Shown: positions 18,902 to 28,655 of the stretch, one piece after another
Position numbering within the stretch: position 1 is the first letter of the stretch
How the letters are laid out: each line of letters opens with the position of its first letter
Assembly (NCBI GenBank): GCA_009691785.1
Contig: SIAM01000002.1
Location: forward strand, 33,434-97,433
DNA length: 64,000 bases
From: Phycisphaerales bacterium
Lineage (GTDB): Bacteria > Planctomycetota > Phycisphaerae > Phycisphaerales > SM1A02
Reading direction: 5' to 3'
Translations under genes and position numbers: made by a program
The notes under the pieces: generated by a model
The model's input: the letters and a program-made list of their open reading frames with translations, nothing else
Told to the model about the DNA's origin: nothing
The model's database searches: none

Positions 18902-19585
18902 ATGCTGACCAAATACGGAATGAATCAGTGGCTGACCACTGCTGTCGTGGTCTATCCAATTATTGGCGCCTGCATTTGGCTGGCTGACAATGGTGAGCCA
19001 GCGTGGTGGATTCCCGCCGGGTTCCTTTTGATGATTTGGCTTTGTTTTGCGGCGTTTTTTCGCGATCCGCCACGTAGACCCACCTCAAATAATCTAGCTG
19101 ACTTCCTAAGTCCAGCCGACGGAACTGTCAGCGCCATAGTTCGAGTGGCGCATCATGAAGCGACCAATGGTCCAGCCCTTGTCATTCGAATATTTCTCAG
19201 CGTGCTAAATGTGCACATCAATCGGTCCGCACAAAATGGAATCGTGATCCGTTTGCGTCATCAGCCTGGTCGCTACCTTGACGCGCGCGCGTCAGCTGGA
19301 GCGCGCGTAAACGAAAATCTTTTGCTCACGCTGCAACTCGATGATGGTCGCACCTATGGCATTAGACAAATTTCAGGAGCAATCGCCCGACGCATTGTGT
19401 GTCGCGCGAACTTGGGGGATAGATTGCTGCGCGGTCAGCGATTTGGAATGATTCAATTTGGTTCCACCACTGAATTAATTTTGCCGCAGCCCGAAGAAGC
19501 CGTGAGGCTGGTGCGCGAAGGGATGCGCGTGTATGCGGGGCGAACTTCGCTGGCGCGTTTGAATCCAATCGACTCATCCAAATAA
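18902..19585 (+). CDS. psd: Phosphatidylserine decarboxylase proenzyme, short form
   Basis: Psd makes phosphatidylethanolamine. The 227-residue protein is the short type with two N-terminal membrane segments, then FFRDPPR, LSPADGTVSAI and a SVLNVHINR motif, all family landmarks. The self-cleavage site that forms the pyruvoyl group is the Gly-Ser of RFGMIQFGSTTELILP near residue 190. The last 12 bases overlap the convergent gene on the minus strand. Confidence 0.92.
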   Translation: MLTKYGMNQWLTTAVVVYPIIGACIWLADNGEPAWWIPAGFLLMIWLCFAAFFRDPPRRPTSNNLADFLSPADGTVSAIVRVAHHEATNGPALVIRIFLSVLNVHINRSAQNGIVIRLRHQPGRYLDARASAGARVNENLLLTLQLDDGRTYGIRQISGAIARRIVCRANLGDRLLRGQRFGMIQFGSTTELILPQPEEAVRLVREGMRVYAGRTSLARLNPIDSSK

Positions 19586-20653
19586 GTCCGGATCGTCTTC
19601 GCATGCCTCTTGAGGCCAGACGGGAAAAATTCGGCGATGAATGCGCGCGTCAAATGACAATTGCGCCGCCAACGCGCTGCACACATCGCCAAGACCTTGC
19701 TCCGCCTGCGTTGGGCGACTTCCCACGGGTCCCACGACCAAGATGCCCGCAAAGCATTCACCATTGGCGTGGCACGGAGCCAGCATGGCCCAGCGTCCAG
19801 CAAAAATGTCGAACTCATTTGAGCCGACAAATTGACGGACATCGTCCACCACACATGGTTGTTTTTGCTGTAAAACACGAGGAAGTTGAAGGGTTTCAAT
19901 CTCGCTTAATAGTCGCGCGGCAAGAATGGCATTGGATCCGCCATTGCCGGCGCACGCAGCCAGACCTGTTTTGTAATCTGGTCCAACCAGCCAAGACACA
20001 ATCATCGCTCCTGGTAAGCATCGCTCAATAAAATCAACCGCCGCGCGCGACGCCGTCAACGGTTCAAGCGACCGAGCCAAGACCTCAGTCAGTGTGTCAA
20101 TCTCCGGCAACTTGAGCCGTGGAAATGGCGTCCTTGGATTATGCGCTTGCAAAATGCCCAATAATTTTTCAAAATCTCCCGTCGATTGAGTTGGATCTTG
20201 CACTTGCGTCACCAAGGACTTCAGTGTCTGAATTCTATCTTTACGCTCTCGACAGAGTCGCGCAACCCGCACGGCGGTTCGCATGATTTGCATAAAGTCA
20301 TTGGGCGAAACATCGGACACAACACTTTGCAAGTTGTCATACGCCGTGAGCGTGGGTGGAACGTCGTGCGCTGACTCACACAGCACGACAATTTTTGTGT
20401 AATGAGAAACGGACCGCAGCAATCGAATCGCCTTTGAAATTTCATCAATCTGCTCGGAGAGATCAATGACGACCGCATCCACCACTTGCTCCACGCAGCG
20501 AATGCCGGCGCGCTCCACATCAGAAACCATTTCAACTTGAAATCCATGTTCCACAAGCGGCGCGACCAGGGTTGCCCAATTGGTGCAACTGCCCGCCACA
20601 AGCAGTCGGCCTGCTGGAGTATTTGAAGAATGTGGTGAGAAATTTGATTCCAT
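19574..20653 (-). CDS. Pseudo-receiver/GAF-like protein of unknown function
   Basis: The N-terminal 120 residues look like a receiver-type alpha/beta domain (RLLVAGSCTNW, then DAVVIDLSEQIDEISKAIRLL and KIVVLCES). The acidic pocket of a true phospho-acceptor domain is not convincing. A helical middle follows, and the C-terminal 150 residues resemble a GAF-type sensor (PGAMIVSWLVGPDYKTGLAAC to MLAPCHANGECFAGILVV). The ORF track begins at 20713; I prefer the ATG at 20653 (MESNFSPHSSN). It lies at the end of the minus-strand run behind tsaB. No output domain is seen. Confidence 0.6.
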   Translation of the reverse strand: MESNFSPHSSNTPAGRLLVAGSCTNWATLVAPLVEHGFQVEMVSDVERAGIRCVEQVVDAVVIDLSEQIDEISKAIRLLRSVSHYTKIVVLCESAHDVPPTLTAYDNLQSVVSDVSPNDFMQIMRTAVRVARLCRERKDRIQTLKSLVTQVQDPTQSTGDFEKLLGILQAHNPRTPFPRLKLPEIDTLTEVLARSLEPLTASRAAVDFIERCLPGAMIVSWLVGPDYKTGLAACAGNGGSNAILAARLLSEIETLQLPRVLQQKQPCVVDDVRQFVGSNEFDIFAGRWAMLAPCHANGECFAGILVVGPVGSRPTQAEQGLGDVCSALAAQLSFDARIHRRIFPVWPQEACEDDPDLFG

Positions 20654-20739
20654 ACTGTAAATGGAATCGGCGTAAATACTGGCAAACTGATGCCATTGCC
20701 CTCTTAAAATCAAGATTCAGTTCCGTCTGTGCGGGCTGC

Positions 20740-21447
20740 TCAGGGTGTTCCGTGGCGCTCTCGCCACAATCGCACCGCCTCGGCTTCCCGTGGATACATC
20801 ACAAGCGCGTGCTCTGGCGCGATTGTTCGATGCGCGGCCAACATTCGCCGAGCAACCCGAAGCACAGCCGCCGCGTTGGGCTTAAGCGCAATGATTTCAA
20901 TATTGAATTCCCGCGCTCTGTCACGCCAACTCTCTGGCAGATGTTCATCCGCAATCAGAACTTCACCGGGCTTCAATGGCCAGTGTGCGATTGTCCGAAC
21001 CGCGACATCTTCCGCGGAATTATTTTCAGAGGTCTCGTGGGAAACTTTTGCCATCCAACATCCATCACTCTTGGCCGCCAGGGCAATCCACGCTGTCTGC
21101 TTGGGCGTGACCAGTCCAGATCCGATAGCCGATTCCTTGGCGACGACGGCCGCTGAAATGTGCACAATTGGAATGGACATGGATTCAGCGATCACTTGCG
21201 CCGCGGCGTGCGCAATTCGTAGACCAGTGAAACCGCCGGGTCCCGCGTTCAACGCGACCGCGCCAACCTGCTCACGCTGAATACCTGCGCGAGTAAAGAG
21301 TCGTTCAATTGCGGGTAAAACATCCTCCACCAATCGATCACTGGTGTCGATGGATTCACTCATCAAATCGTTGGAATGCGTTTCCATGGCAAGCGATCCC
21401 ACTGCTACGGATGAATTTCTCTGCGACGTTTCAAATGACAACAACAT
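20740..21447 (-). CDS. tsaB: tRNA threonylcarbamoyladenosine biosynthesis protein TsaB
   Basis: TsaB partners with TsaD in making the t6A base of ANN-decoding tRNAs. The ASKHA-fold start LLSFETSQRNSSVAVG and the VALNAGPGGFTGLRIAHAAA motif identify it. The ORF track begins at 21489; the family start aligns with ATG 21447 (MLLSFET), giving 235 residues. It lies between the metallophosphoesterase gene (upstream) and the pseudo-receiver gene on the same strand. Confidence 0.9.
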   Translation of the reverse strand: MLLSFETSQRNSSVAVGSLAMETHSNDLMSESIDTSDRLVEDVLPAIERLFTRAGIQREQVGAVALNAGPGGFTGLRIAHAAAQVIAESMSIPIVHISAAVVAKESAIGSGLVTPKQTAWIALAAKSDGCWMAKVSHETSENNSAEDVAVRTIAHWPLKPGEVLIADEHLPESWRDRAREFNIEIIALKPNAAAVLRVARRMLAAHRTIAPEHALVMYPREAEAVRLWRERHGTP

Positions 21448-21478
21448 GTCGCGTTTCTTCTGTGTTCCATTCTTGAAT

Positions 21479-22369
21479 TCAATCACCAAGCAATTCCCCT
21501 ATTGAACCGATTGGAACGATCAACAATGCCAGTTCTGGTGCATTGGTAATTTCGCTGGCCAGTTGCACAGGCAGGACAACGCCGCGCGAATGGTCTGAAT
21601 TAATGAGCAACAATTGCGGACCAACTGCAACCGCGCCTTCGGGTACCGCCGCGTGACCCGCGATAAATACTTTCACGCCCCAAGCGTCGGCGAGTGTCGC
21701 CAACTGCTCCGGATTTTGATTTCGTCCCCACGTCATTTGCCAAGCGCTGCCATTGCAAACTGCATAGTCGTCGACTTTCAAATCACGCTCCAGAATTCCC
21801 ATGTCGAATGACTTCATGTCAAACACGCTAGGAAGCGAGTGCGAACACATAATTCCATTTTTAGTTTTCACCGCCAGCGGCAACGCGCGAATAAAAACGC
21901 GAATCGCGTCATCAACAATGACCGCCTCTTCCCCAAAGATCAAATTCAGTCCCGCACGAAAAAGCGCTGTATTTTCGCCCGCTCCCTTACTGACTGGCTG
22001 ATCAAACGCTTGGGCCAACTCATGATTGGCCAGCATTACATGCACTTGATCTGGATGTTGCTCAATGAGATTGGCTACCTTCGCCAACATGCGCCAACTC
22101 ATATCCGTTTCGTAGGTTAAATGTTCTCCGTGGATCAATTCATGAAGTATGAGGTGGTTGTTTGGGTTCTCCAATTGGGCAAATGCAACCACCTTCACAA
22201 AATGAATTGGGTTGTCATGCAAATCGCCCGTCACAAGCAGGCGCCCAACATTTCCAAGATGAACACAGGAACCGCGTCTCTTTGGATCTTTGCGCAATAT
22301 GTCCGTGGCGCGCAATAGAAGATTGGCCACGCCTTCGGCGCCCAAATGATCAATGTCAACAACTGTCAC
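21479..22369 (-). CDS. Metallophosphoesterase (calcineurin-like)
   Basis: The 296-residue protein has LLVTGDLHDNPIHF, which matches the first metal motif (GDxH), a second cluster HLILHELIHGEH, a VMLANHELA motif equivalent to GNHE, and IMCSHSLP and FIAGHA supplying late His ligands. This is the layout of the calcineurin-like phosphoesterase superfamily. Asp in the second motif is replaced by His/Glu-rich sequence, so the substrate is unclear. It overlaps the DUF1573 gene by four bases upstream. Confidence 0.78.
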   Translation of the reverse strand: MTVVDIDHLGAEGVANLLLRATDILRKDPKRRGSCVHLGNVGRLLVTGDLHDNPIHFVKVVAFAQLENPNNHLILHELIHGEHLTYETDMSWRMLAKVANLIEQHPDQVHVMLANHELAQAFDQPVSKGAGENTALFRAGLNLIFGEEAVIVDDAIRVFIRALPLAVKTKNGIMCSHSLPSVFDMKSFDMGILERDLKVDDYAVCNGSAWQMTWGRNQNPEQLATLADAWGVKVFIAGHAAVPEGAVAVGPQLLLINSDHSRGVVLPVQLASEITNAPELALLIVPIGSIGELLGD

Positions 22370-23445
22370 GAAGCCACCACGGCGGCCGCAAAAAATCTTC
22401 CGACGCCTGTGTCGGTTTGAATAAACAATGGCGCATAAATAAAATGAGAGTTTGATTTCTCTACATTCAAACGAAACTGAATGCGAACACGATCACCCTC
22501 GCGCTTGCTGGAAATAAGTTCAGCCTTGACCGATGGATCCTTTGACTCAACGCCACGCACCATGTCCCAACCAGGAGGTTGCGGCTTACCTCGTGGAACG
22601 TTGCATTCAATCTCCACTTCAAGTTCCACAGGTTTGTTCAGCGCAATTTGCCCCACAATCACAATCGCTTCTGGAATGAACCAACGCCGCTCATCCGACT
22701 TCTTATCGAAGAGAATTCCGGTGCTTTCATGGCGAATTCGAAATGGCACAATCCGACAATCCTCGACATCTGTTTCAACGCACCACCACTGTTGAAGTTT
22801 GCTGTTGGGCACCATGGCGAAATCCCAACAAACGCGGTAGGTGGATCGCGCGGCGTCCTTGACTGGATCAAAGTCGACAAATTGAGGCGTTGCCCCATCA
22901 CAGGAAAGAATGTGAAATGGCGCCTTGGTTGGGTTTGAAATTTCAACCACCCCCTTCAACTTTCCCTTGAGCGCGTCAATAAACGCTGGGTACACCGACA
23001 ATGGCAACTCCACAACGCCTTGCATCTTGGCGATGAGCGGTTGCTCTATTCCAACTATCTTGACGAAAACTTTCGCATCTTTTTCGCCAGGAGTTCGCGG
23101 CGCATCAAGCGAAGCGAGTAACTCTAATTCTGCGCCCGCTGCAATTTCTTTTCCTGCCATATCGGAAATGGTGGTGCACTTGCAACTTGGAAACGCGGAT
23201 TCAATTTTTACCATTGTCGCGCCGTTATTATGAATTTGAAACACCCCTTTTTGACGCGACCCTGGCTTAATAACCCCAAAGTCAATTAGGGGCGGAGTGA
23301 GAGTGATCGCGGAAGTAGCCACCGCAGACCCAAGCAGCGGACCAGTTCCACTGGGCACAGTTTGACCATGCACTGTTGCGCAAATGAAAACGGCAATGGC
23401 CACGTTTTGCAAAACACGATTCATTTGATACCTCATCTGCGCCAT
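22366..23445 (-). CDS. Secreted DUF1573-domain protein
   Basis: This is a 359-residue protein with an N-terminal signal peptide (hydrophobic VAIAVFICATVHG). The DUF1573 domain follows at about residues 45-130: IDFGVIKPGSRQKGVFQIHN, then the invariant SAFPSCKCTT with Cys residues. The rest is beta-rich and repeats the Ig-like pattern. The domain is common in Bacteroidota and Planctomycetota; its role is unknown. The stop overlaps the start of the phosphoesterase (ATGA), so they are translationally coupled. Confidence 0.8.
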   Translation of the reverse strand: MAQMRYQMNRVLQNVAIAVFICATVHGQTVPSGTGPLLGSAVATSAITLTPPLIDFGVIKPGSRQKGVFQIHNNGATMVKIESAFPSCKCTTISDMAGKEIAAGAELELLASLDAPRTPGEKDAKVFVKIVGIEQPLIAKMQGVVELPLSVYPAFIDALKGKLKGVVEISNPTKAPFHILSCDGATPQFVDFDPVKDAARSTYRVCWDFAMVPNSKLQQWWCVETDVEDCRIVPFRIRHESTGILFDKKSDERRWFIPEAIVIVGQIALNKPVELEVEIECNVPRGKPQPPGWDMVRGVESKDPSVKAELISSKREGDRVRIQFRLNVEKSNSHFIYAPLFIQTDTGVGRFFAAAVVAS

Positions 23446-23486
23446 ATCTTTAGTTTACGAAACTTGATGATCAATTTGATACGCAA

Positions 23487-25709
23487 TCACTGCATTATTG
23501 CATTGGTTCCTTGAAGCCCCACAAGTATCAATTCTGCGGCCTTGGACGCCCTTTGTATGGCGTTGGTGAGTCGAATCACTGCGTTATTTAATTGAATGTG
23601 TTCATGCGCTCGCAGTGCTTCTCGAATCATTGGAAATGTGCTGGCGGAATAACTATTCAATGGATCAGGTGCAATCCATATATTTTTATACCAAAACCGC
23701 TCATGCAAGCCATCATGATCCTGGAATGCTTTTAAGAATTTGCGTATGCCATCTGTAACCCGAAAATCTCCCCGTGCGTCAAGAGATTGATTTTGCGCAA
23801 GTTGATGGTCTATAATTTCGCCTTGTGACTGCAGGGTCATCAGCAATGGACGAAGTAATTCCACCGCTGACCTTTCCTCATTTGTCTTGGCAAGTTGTGA
23901 CAACTCATCAAGAGAATTTAATCCAAGACGTCCAATTTCACTGAACTGATAGGGCGGTATTTTTTGATTGGACATAAGCGCCATAAACGAAAGCGTGGCC
24001 CGCGTCACCATTAATGCGGGTTCATAATCTTCGCCAACAGTTGCTCTATACCAAGCCGTTGTGTCATAGTTGCTGTGGTAACTAGTCCCTTGCGAGCCGC
24101 CCGCGGAAATGGCTATTGCTGGAACCACCATACGACAAACAAATCCGACATGATCGCTTCCACCACCAAGCGCGCCAAAAATGGAATTCGAATTTTGATT
24201 CTTCAACATCACCGCCAATGATGTTTCCGATGAATTTCTTGCGGCTGGAACAAGTGCGGCGGCATCCTTTGCAACCTGAGTCAACTCTGGGGTGAGAGCT
24301 ATCGATAAATTTGGCCCCATTGCCGCCATGTCAAGATTGACATAGGCAACAATTTTACTGCCCAACTCGGCTTCGTGGGATTCAACCCATTCAGTGCTGC
24401 CAATGATTCCAAATTCTTCCGCGCCCCAAGCGGCGAAAATAATTGTCCGCTCTGGCCGAATTCCTTGCTTGATCAACTCCGAAACGCAATTCGCGGCTTC
24501 AAGCAAACAAATTGTTCCTGCGCATGGATCAGCCGCGCCGTAACCCCAAGCATCATGATGACACCCAACAACAATGATTTCATCTGGCCTACGCCAACCT
24601 TGCACCATAGCCATTACATTCGCAGACACACCAAGGAATCGTTGTTGCTCAATTGCAAGACGCACTTTCAAATCACTGCCGCCCGTCAATCGATAGGGAA
24701 AATTTAAACCGCCCTGCCATGAATCGTCCGGCACATTTATACCTTTCATCCGCGAAAGAATGGCTCCCGCCGCGGCATACCCAACAGGCTGAACCGGAAT
24801 GCGCGGCAAATCCAACCTGTCCGGAGCGTCGCGCAACACATTGTCCGCCGCATACACGCCTGGCGTTCCAGGATCGCCCGGATATGGCAACGTGTTCAAT
24901 GTGCCGCGTTGAATACACAAATCGTTCGCCCATCCGCCACCACTGGGCCAAGTGGCGCCTTTGGCAAATCCAGAATCTGCTGGATCGGTAAAGATGATCA
25001 AGCCGGCGGCGCCAGCTTCCTCTGCAAAACGCGCCTTGTATCCCCGAAAGTTTTTACCATATCGAGCAAGAACAATCTTGCCCGTGACATCCACGCCAAG
25101 CGACTTCAATAATTCAAAATCCTCTTGCGTTGCGTAGTTCGCATAGACCACCTCCGCGGTGACATCGCCATTACCGCTGTAGGCATTCCAACCGTAGGTC
25201 AAATCTGGATGAGCGGTTGCAGGGTCTTCCAGTAAATTTTTTTCATTAACAGGCAAAGACAAAACGCCCTTGCGCGTTGGCGGCGCGGCAGTGGTTGTTT
25301 GGTTTTTATTTTCTACTGGCGCGGATTCTTGCTTGGCCGCGCCATCAATAATTTCAAGCGTGGCGCTAATTGGCCGCGCCAAATATGCCCGAAATGGTTC
25401 CACTCGTGCTTCAAGGCCCATGGAATTGAAAGCCTGTTTCAAGCGCTCAATTTGCCGAAGATCTCCCGGCGTTCCTGCCACGTGGGGTTCTTGTGTCAAC
25501 AAATCATGCCAGCGACGCAACTCGCTTGCCTTCGGTATGGTTATTAATTTTTCGGCGTACTGCTTGGCATTGAGCTGCTTCGGCAAGTTTAAATCAGATT
25601 TTTCAGGCGTGGTAATTTTCGCAGGTTTTTCTTGTGTCTGCGACGCAAATCCAAAGGTTACGCCTATCCCCGCAAAGAGAATGACGAAACAAAGTTGTTT
25701 GAAATTCAT
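23487..25709 (-). CDS. Secreted M28 metallopeptidase, glutamate carboxypeptidase II-like
   Basis: About 740 residues with a signal peptide (MNFKQLCFVILFAGIGVTFGFA). A PA domain (about 200-330) splits the protease. The M28 zinc motifs are VVGCHHDAWGYGAADP, AAWGAEEFGIIGSTEW and GGGSDHVGF, in the same order as in glutamate carboxypeptidase II. A C-terminal transferrin-receptor-like helical dimerisation region follows. The ORF track extends to 25781 but the signal peptide begins at ATG 25709, which overlaps the msrBA stop by four bases. It is probably an exported exopeptidase for peptide scavenging. Confidence 0.92.
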   Translation of the reverse strand: MNFKQLCFVILFAGIGVTFGFASQTQEKPAKITTPEKSDLNLPKQLNAKQYAEKLITIPKASELRRWHDLLTQEPHVAGTPGDLRQIERLKQAFNSMGLEARVEPFRAYLARPISATLEIIDGAAKQESAPVENKNQTTTAAPPTRKGVLSLPVNEKNLLEDPATAHPDLTYGWNAYSGNGDVTAEVVYANYATQEDFELLKSLGVDVTGKIVLARYGKNFRGYKARFAEEAGAAGLIIFTDPADSGFAKGATWPSGGGWANDLCIQRGTLNTLPYPGDPGTPGVYAADNVLRDAPDRLDLPRIPVQPVGYAAAGAILSRMKGINVPDDSWQGGLNFPYRLTGGSDLKVRLAIEQQRFLGVSANVMAMVQGWRRPDEIIVVGCHHDAWGYGAADPCAGTICLLEAANCVSELIKQGIRPERTIIFAAWGAEEFGIIGSTEWVESHEAELGSKIVAYVNLDMAAMGPNLSIALTPELTQVAKDAAALVPAARNSSETSLAVMLKNQNSNSIFGALGGGSDHVGFVCRMVVPAIAISAGGSQGTSYHSNYDTTAWYRATVGEDYEPALMVTRATLSFMALMSNQKIPPYQFSEIGRLGLNSLDELSQLAKTNEERSAVELLRPLLMTLQSQGEIIDHQLAQNQSLDARGDFRVTDGIRKFLKAFQDHDGLHERFWYKNIWIAPDPLNSYSASTFPMIREALRAHEHIQLNNAVIRLTNAIQRASKAAELILVGLQGTNAIMQ

Positions 25710-26824
25710 GGAGCCACCTGAACGGCTGGCATTTGCTTTTCCTCCGCAAACACTGCGGGCCAAGGATTTACGCCATGGCAAGCGCGCCCAGTTCGCTCAA
25801 CATAATCCTGGTGGTATGCCTCCGCTACAAAAAACTTTTTCGCGGGCTCAATCACCGTCACAATTTTCTTGCCGGCAAACTTTGGAGAAGCTTGCAAAGT
25901 CGCTGTGAATGCCTTGGCTTCGGCAAGTTGCTGCTCATCCGTCGTGAACACAGCCGATCGATATTGATCCCCCACATCGGGCCCCTGTCGATCAAGTTGA
26001 GTTGGGTCGTGCATGCGGAAGAAACCATCAAGCAATTGTTGATATGAAACTTTTGTGGGATCAAATGTCACGCGCACCACCTCGGCATGGCCACTTTTGT
26101 GGGCGCAAACTTCTTCATAAGTTGGATTGTCGCTTGAACCATTCATGTAGCCACTTGCAACTTCCGCAACTCCGGGACATTCCTGAAACCAATGTTCCAC
26201 TCCCCAAAAACATCCTCCAGCGAAATACGCGGACTTCAATGGAAGCGGCAAACTTTCGGGCGATCGCGCCGCGCCATTTTCATAAAACACAAGCGCCGCG
26301 GAGTTCAAACAATACCGCAAGCCCGTTGGATTGGGACCATCTTTAAACACATGGCCAAGATGGGCGCGACACCGCGCGCAATCAATTTCAATTCGCTCCA
26401 TGCCCATGTCATTGTCTTTTTTATAATTCACATGATCCTTGTCAAATGGCGCAAAGAAACTTGGCCAACCCGTTCCTGAATTGAATTTGTTCTCGCTGGG
26501 AAAAAGCGGCAAGCCACAGACCACGCAGCAATACACGCCCGCTTTTTTATTATCAAGCAAGTTGCCACAAAATGCGGGCTCCGTACCCGCATTTTGCGTC
26601 ACTTTGTATTGCTCTGGCGTCAATTTTTTGGCCAAAATTTCAACCTGCTCCTTTGACAATGGAAGCGTGTTATAGCCAGAGCGTGAAAGAGTTCGTATTG
26701 AATTTTTCATGGAAGTCCCTGCTGTTTGAGTGGGGTCATCGTACGACATAGCTAACGCAAACAGTACCCCTGTGATTAAAAGTGTGGCGAAGCAAATTGA
26801 AACAAATGATGTTCTGAAAGCCAT
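25706..26824 (-). CDS. Fused methionine sulfoxide reductase MsrB-MsrA
   Basis: The 372-residue protein repairs both R- and S-methionine sulfoxide. MsrB is first (about 50-180) with zinc ligands C100-x2-C103 and C149-x2-C152 and catalytic Cys172 in LRYCLNSAAL. MsrA follows (about 198-360) with catalytic Cys205 in YFAGGCFWG. A hydrophobic N-terminal segment (ICFATLLITGVLFALAM) suggests export or membrane anchoring, so the target is probably periplasmic proteins. B-A order is one of two known fusion orders. It starts the long minus-strand run and is divergent from the FG-GAP-like gene by 72 bases. Confidence 0.94.
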   Translation of the reverse strand: MAFRTSFVSICFATLLITGVLFALAMSYDDPTQTAGTSMKNSIRTLSRSGYNTLPLSKEQVEILAKKLTPEQYKVTQNAGTEPAFCGNLLDNKKAGVYCCVVCGLPLFPSENKFNSGTGWPSFFAPFDKDHVNYKKDNDMGMERIEIDCARCRAHLGHVFKDGPNPTGLRYCLNSAALVFYENGAARSPESLPLPLKSAYFAGGCFWGVEHWFQECPGVAEVASGYMNGSSDNPTYEEVCAHKSGHAEVVRVTFDPTKVSYQQLLDGFFRMHDPTQLDRQGPDVGDQYRSAVFTTDEQQLAEAKAFTATLQASPKFAGKKIVTVIEPAKKFFVAEAYHQDYVERTGRACHGVNPWPAVFAEEKQMPAVQVAP

Positions 26825-26896
26825 AGTGAAAGCATAGTCGATGACTCAGACAGAACCCAAATAATACGACTTCAATGATGCCGATAGACTGCGGGC

Positions 26897-28462
26897 GTGC
26901 GCATGATCCTGCCATTTGAATTCCGCTGCTTCAAATGTGTGACAGCCCTGCTGGTTATGGGTTCCGTGCTTTCATGCCAGCGACAACAACCTCCACCACT
27001 CTACAAATTTGATACCGGCGTAGCCGATATTGTTGTTACCAAGCCCCCAAAGCTCTATGACGTCTCGCTTGCAACCGCCACAGAAAATAGAATATTACAT
27101 TCTCCCTCTGATCAACCGGGTGACCACTTTGGCGCTTCCATTGCAATTACACTCACAACGCTTGTCGTTGGCGCACCAAACACAACTGGTGGAGGCGCCG
27201 CGTGGGTTTTTGATCTGGCCGATGCCAACGCTGCGCCCATTAAATTAATAGCTCCATATCTCTCTAGCAGAGGTGCTTGCGGGGCTTCCGTGGCTATTTC
27301 AGATTCTGGTCGGTTCATAGCGGTTGGCGCGCCAAATTCCACAGTTCAGAACATACCGAATGTTGGCGTGGTGCATGTTTGGGAAAAGAAAGATGGGCAA
27401 TGGACGTATGAAGCAGCCTATGCAAGAGAGGATTTGCTTGAAAATTCTATGCTTGGAAAAACCGTAGCGATCAATGATGAAACGCTTCTTGCGGGCGCTC
27501 CATTTGCAACAAGACTTATCCCAATCAAAATCCCATCAAAAATGGATCCAGATGTTTACACCATCGAATATAAAAACATTCCCGCGCATGGAGTGATAGC
27601 GACTTGGATGCGCGTCAATAATGAATGGATTGAAGATGCTTTACTGAGCCCCGATAATTTCATAGATAATGCTGAATTTGGCGCAGCTATGTCGCTGAAA
27701 GGAGTGCAACTTATTGTCGGAGCACCCTGCGCACGCGCCAGTGAACAAATTCAAGCCGGAAAAAGTTATATTTTTATTAGACGCATATCGGGTTGGCCCC
27801 AATCCCCTGTGACTGATATTGCTCAAACTGGCAGCAGGATTTTTAAAGATGACTCCAATACTATTAGTGGCAACGGACCGTACAATCACTTTGGCTGGGC
27901 AGTAAATATTTTGGGAACTATTGCGCTTGCAGGAACACCAGGGGACAGCCATGGAAACTTGCAGAATTGCGGCTCGATAAATATTTATCAACGTATCACT
28001 GAAAGGACATGGATACCAAGTCAATATATTCACGCTGCAGATGGAAGCGATTATGATGCGTTTGGCTCGGCGGTTGGAATTGCGCAAACACAATTCGTCA
28101 TCGGCGCGCCAATGAAATCAGAGAATGATCTGGAAAAAGTCGGAGCCGTTTATATCTACCAATTTATTCAAAATTCCGATCCGTTCGTGGATGAATTTGT
28201 GGTGAAATTGTTGCCCTTGCAACCCGTGGCTCAGGCACGATTTGGTTCTGTTTTGGCTTGCACTTCGGACATAATTGCTATCTCCGCGCCAGGAACAACG
28301 TACTATTCGAATCAGGGTAAAATTTATATATTTAACCGCTCGGAAATTTCATGGGGCGTGCCTGGTCCCACAATAACGACCACTACCATACAGCCGCCAA
28401 GCGCAAACAGTACTACTGAGTCCGACGTGGCGCCAAGCCAAGGCGAAATTGCGGCTCCATAA
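26897..28462 (+). CDS. FG-GAP-like beta-propeller lipoprotein
   Basis: The 521-residue protein has an N-terminal hydrophobic stretch and a lipobox ending VLSC-Q. The mature part contains about six repeats of the kind HFGASIAIT..LVVGAPNT and FGSAVGIAQTQFVIGAPM, spaced some 55-70 residues apart, typical of FG-GAP/integrin-like propeller blades. The C-terminus is a Thr/Pro/Ser-rich tail. It is probably a surface-exposed binding protein of unknown ligand. The start is GTG 26897, with an ATG two codons later. It ends 37 bases before tRNA-Ser. Confidence 0.78.
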   Translation: MRMILPFEFRCFKCVTALLVMGSVLSCQRQQPPPLYKFDTGVADIVVTKPPKLYDVSLATATENRILHSPSDQPGDHFGASIAITLTTLVVGAPNTTGGGAAWVFDLADANAAPIKLIAPYLSSRGACGASVAISDSGRFIAVGAPNSTVQNIPNVGVVHVWEKKDGQWTYEAAYAREDLLENSMLGKTVAINDETLLAGAPFATRLIPIKIPSKMDPDVYTIEYKNIPAHGVIATWMRVNNEWIEDALLSPDNFIDNAEFGAAMSLKGVQLIVGAPCARASEQIQAGKSYIFIRRISGWPQSPVTDIAQTGSRIFKDDSNTISGNGPYNHFGWAVNILGTIALAGTPGDSHGNLQNCGSINIYQRITERTWIPSQYIHAADGSDYDAFGSAVGIAQTQFVIGAPMKSENDLEKVGAVYIYQFIQNSDPFVDEFVVKLLPLQPVAQARFGSVLACTSDIIAISAPGTTYYSNQGKIYIFNRSEISWGVPGPTITTTTIQPPSANSTTESDVAPSQGEIAAP

Positions 28463-28499
28463 TCAATTTGGACTTCTTCGCTATAGTGTTCCCTCCACT

Positions 28500-28586
28500 G
28501 GACAGGTGTCCGAGCGGTTGAAGGAGCAGCATTGGAAATGCTGTATACGGGTAACCGTATCGTGGGTTCGAATCCCACCTTGTCCG
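28500..28586 (+). tRNA. tRNA-Ser (GGA)
   Basis: The 87-nt sequence folds into a full cloverleaf with a long variable arm. The acceptor stem GGACAGG pairs with CTTGTCC with one G-T wobble. The anticodon stem CAGCA/TGCTG encloses TTGGAAA, giving anticodon GGA. The T-arm is GTGGG-TTCGAAT-CCCAC. No CCA is encoded. Confidence 0.97.
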
Positions 28587-28655
28587 CTTTCGTATCGCGC
28601 ATCTTTTTTGATGCATTATGTTGGCGAATTCGGCGAAGCACTCGCCGCAAAAACT

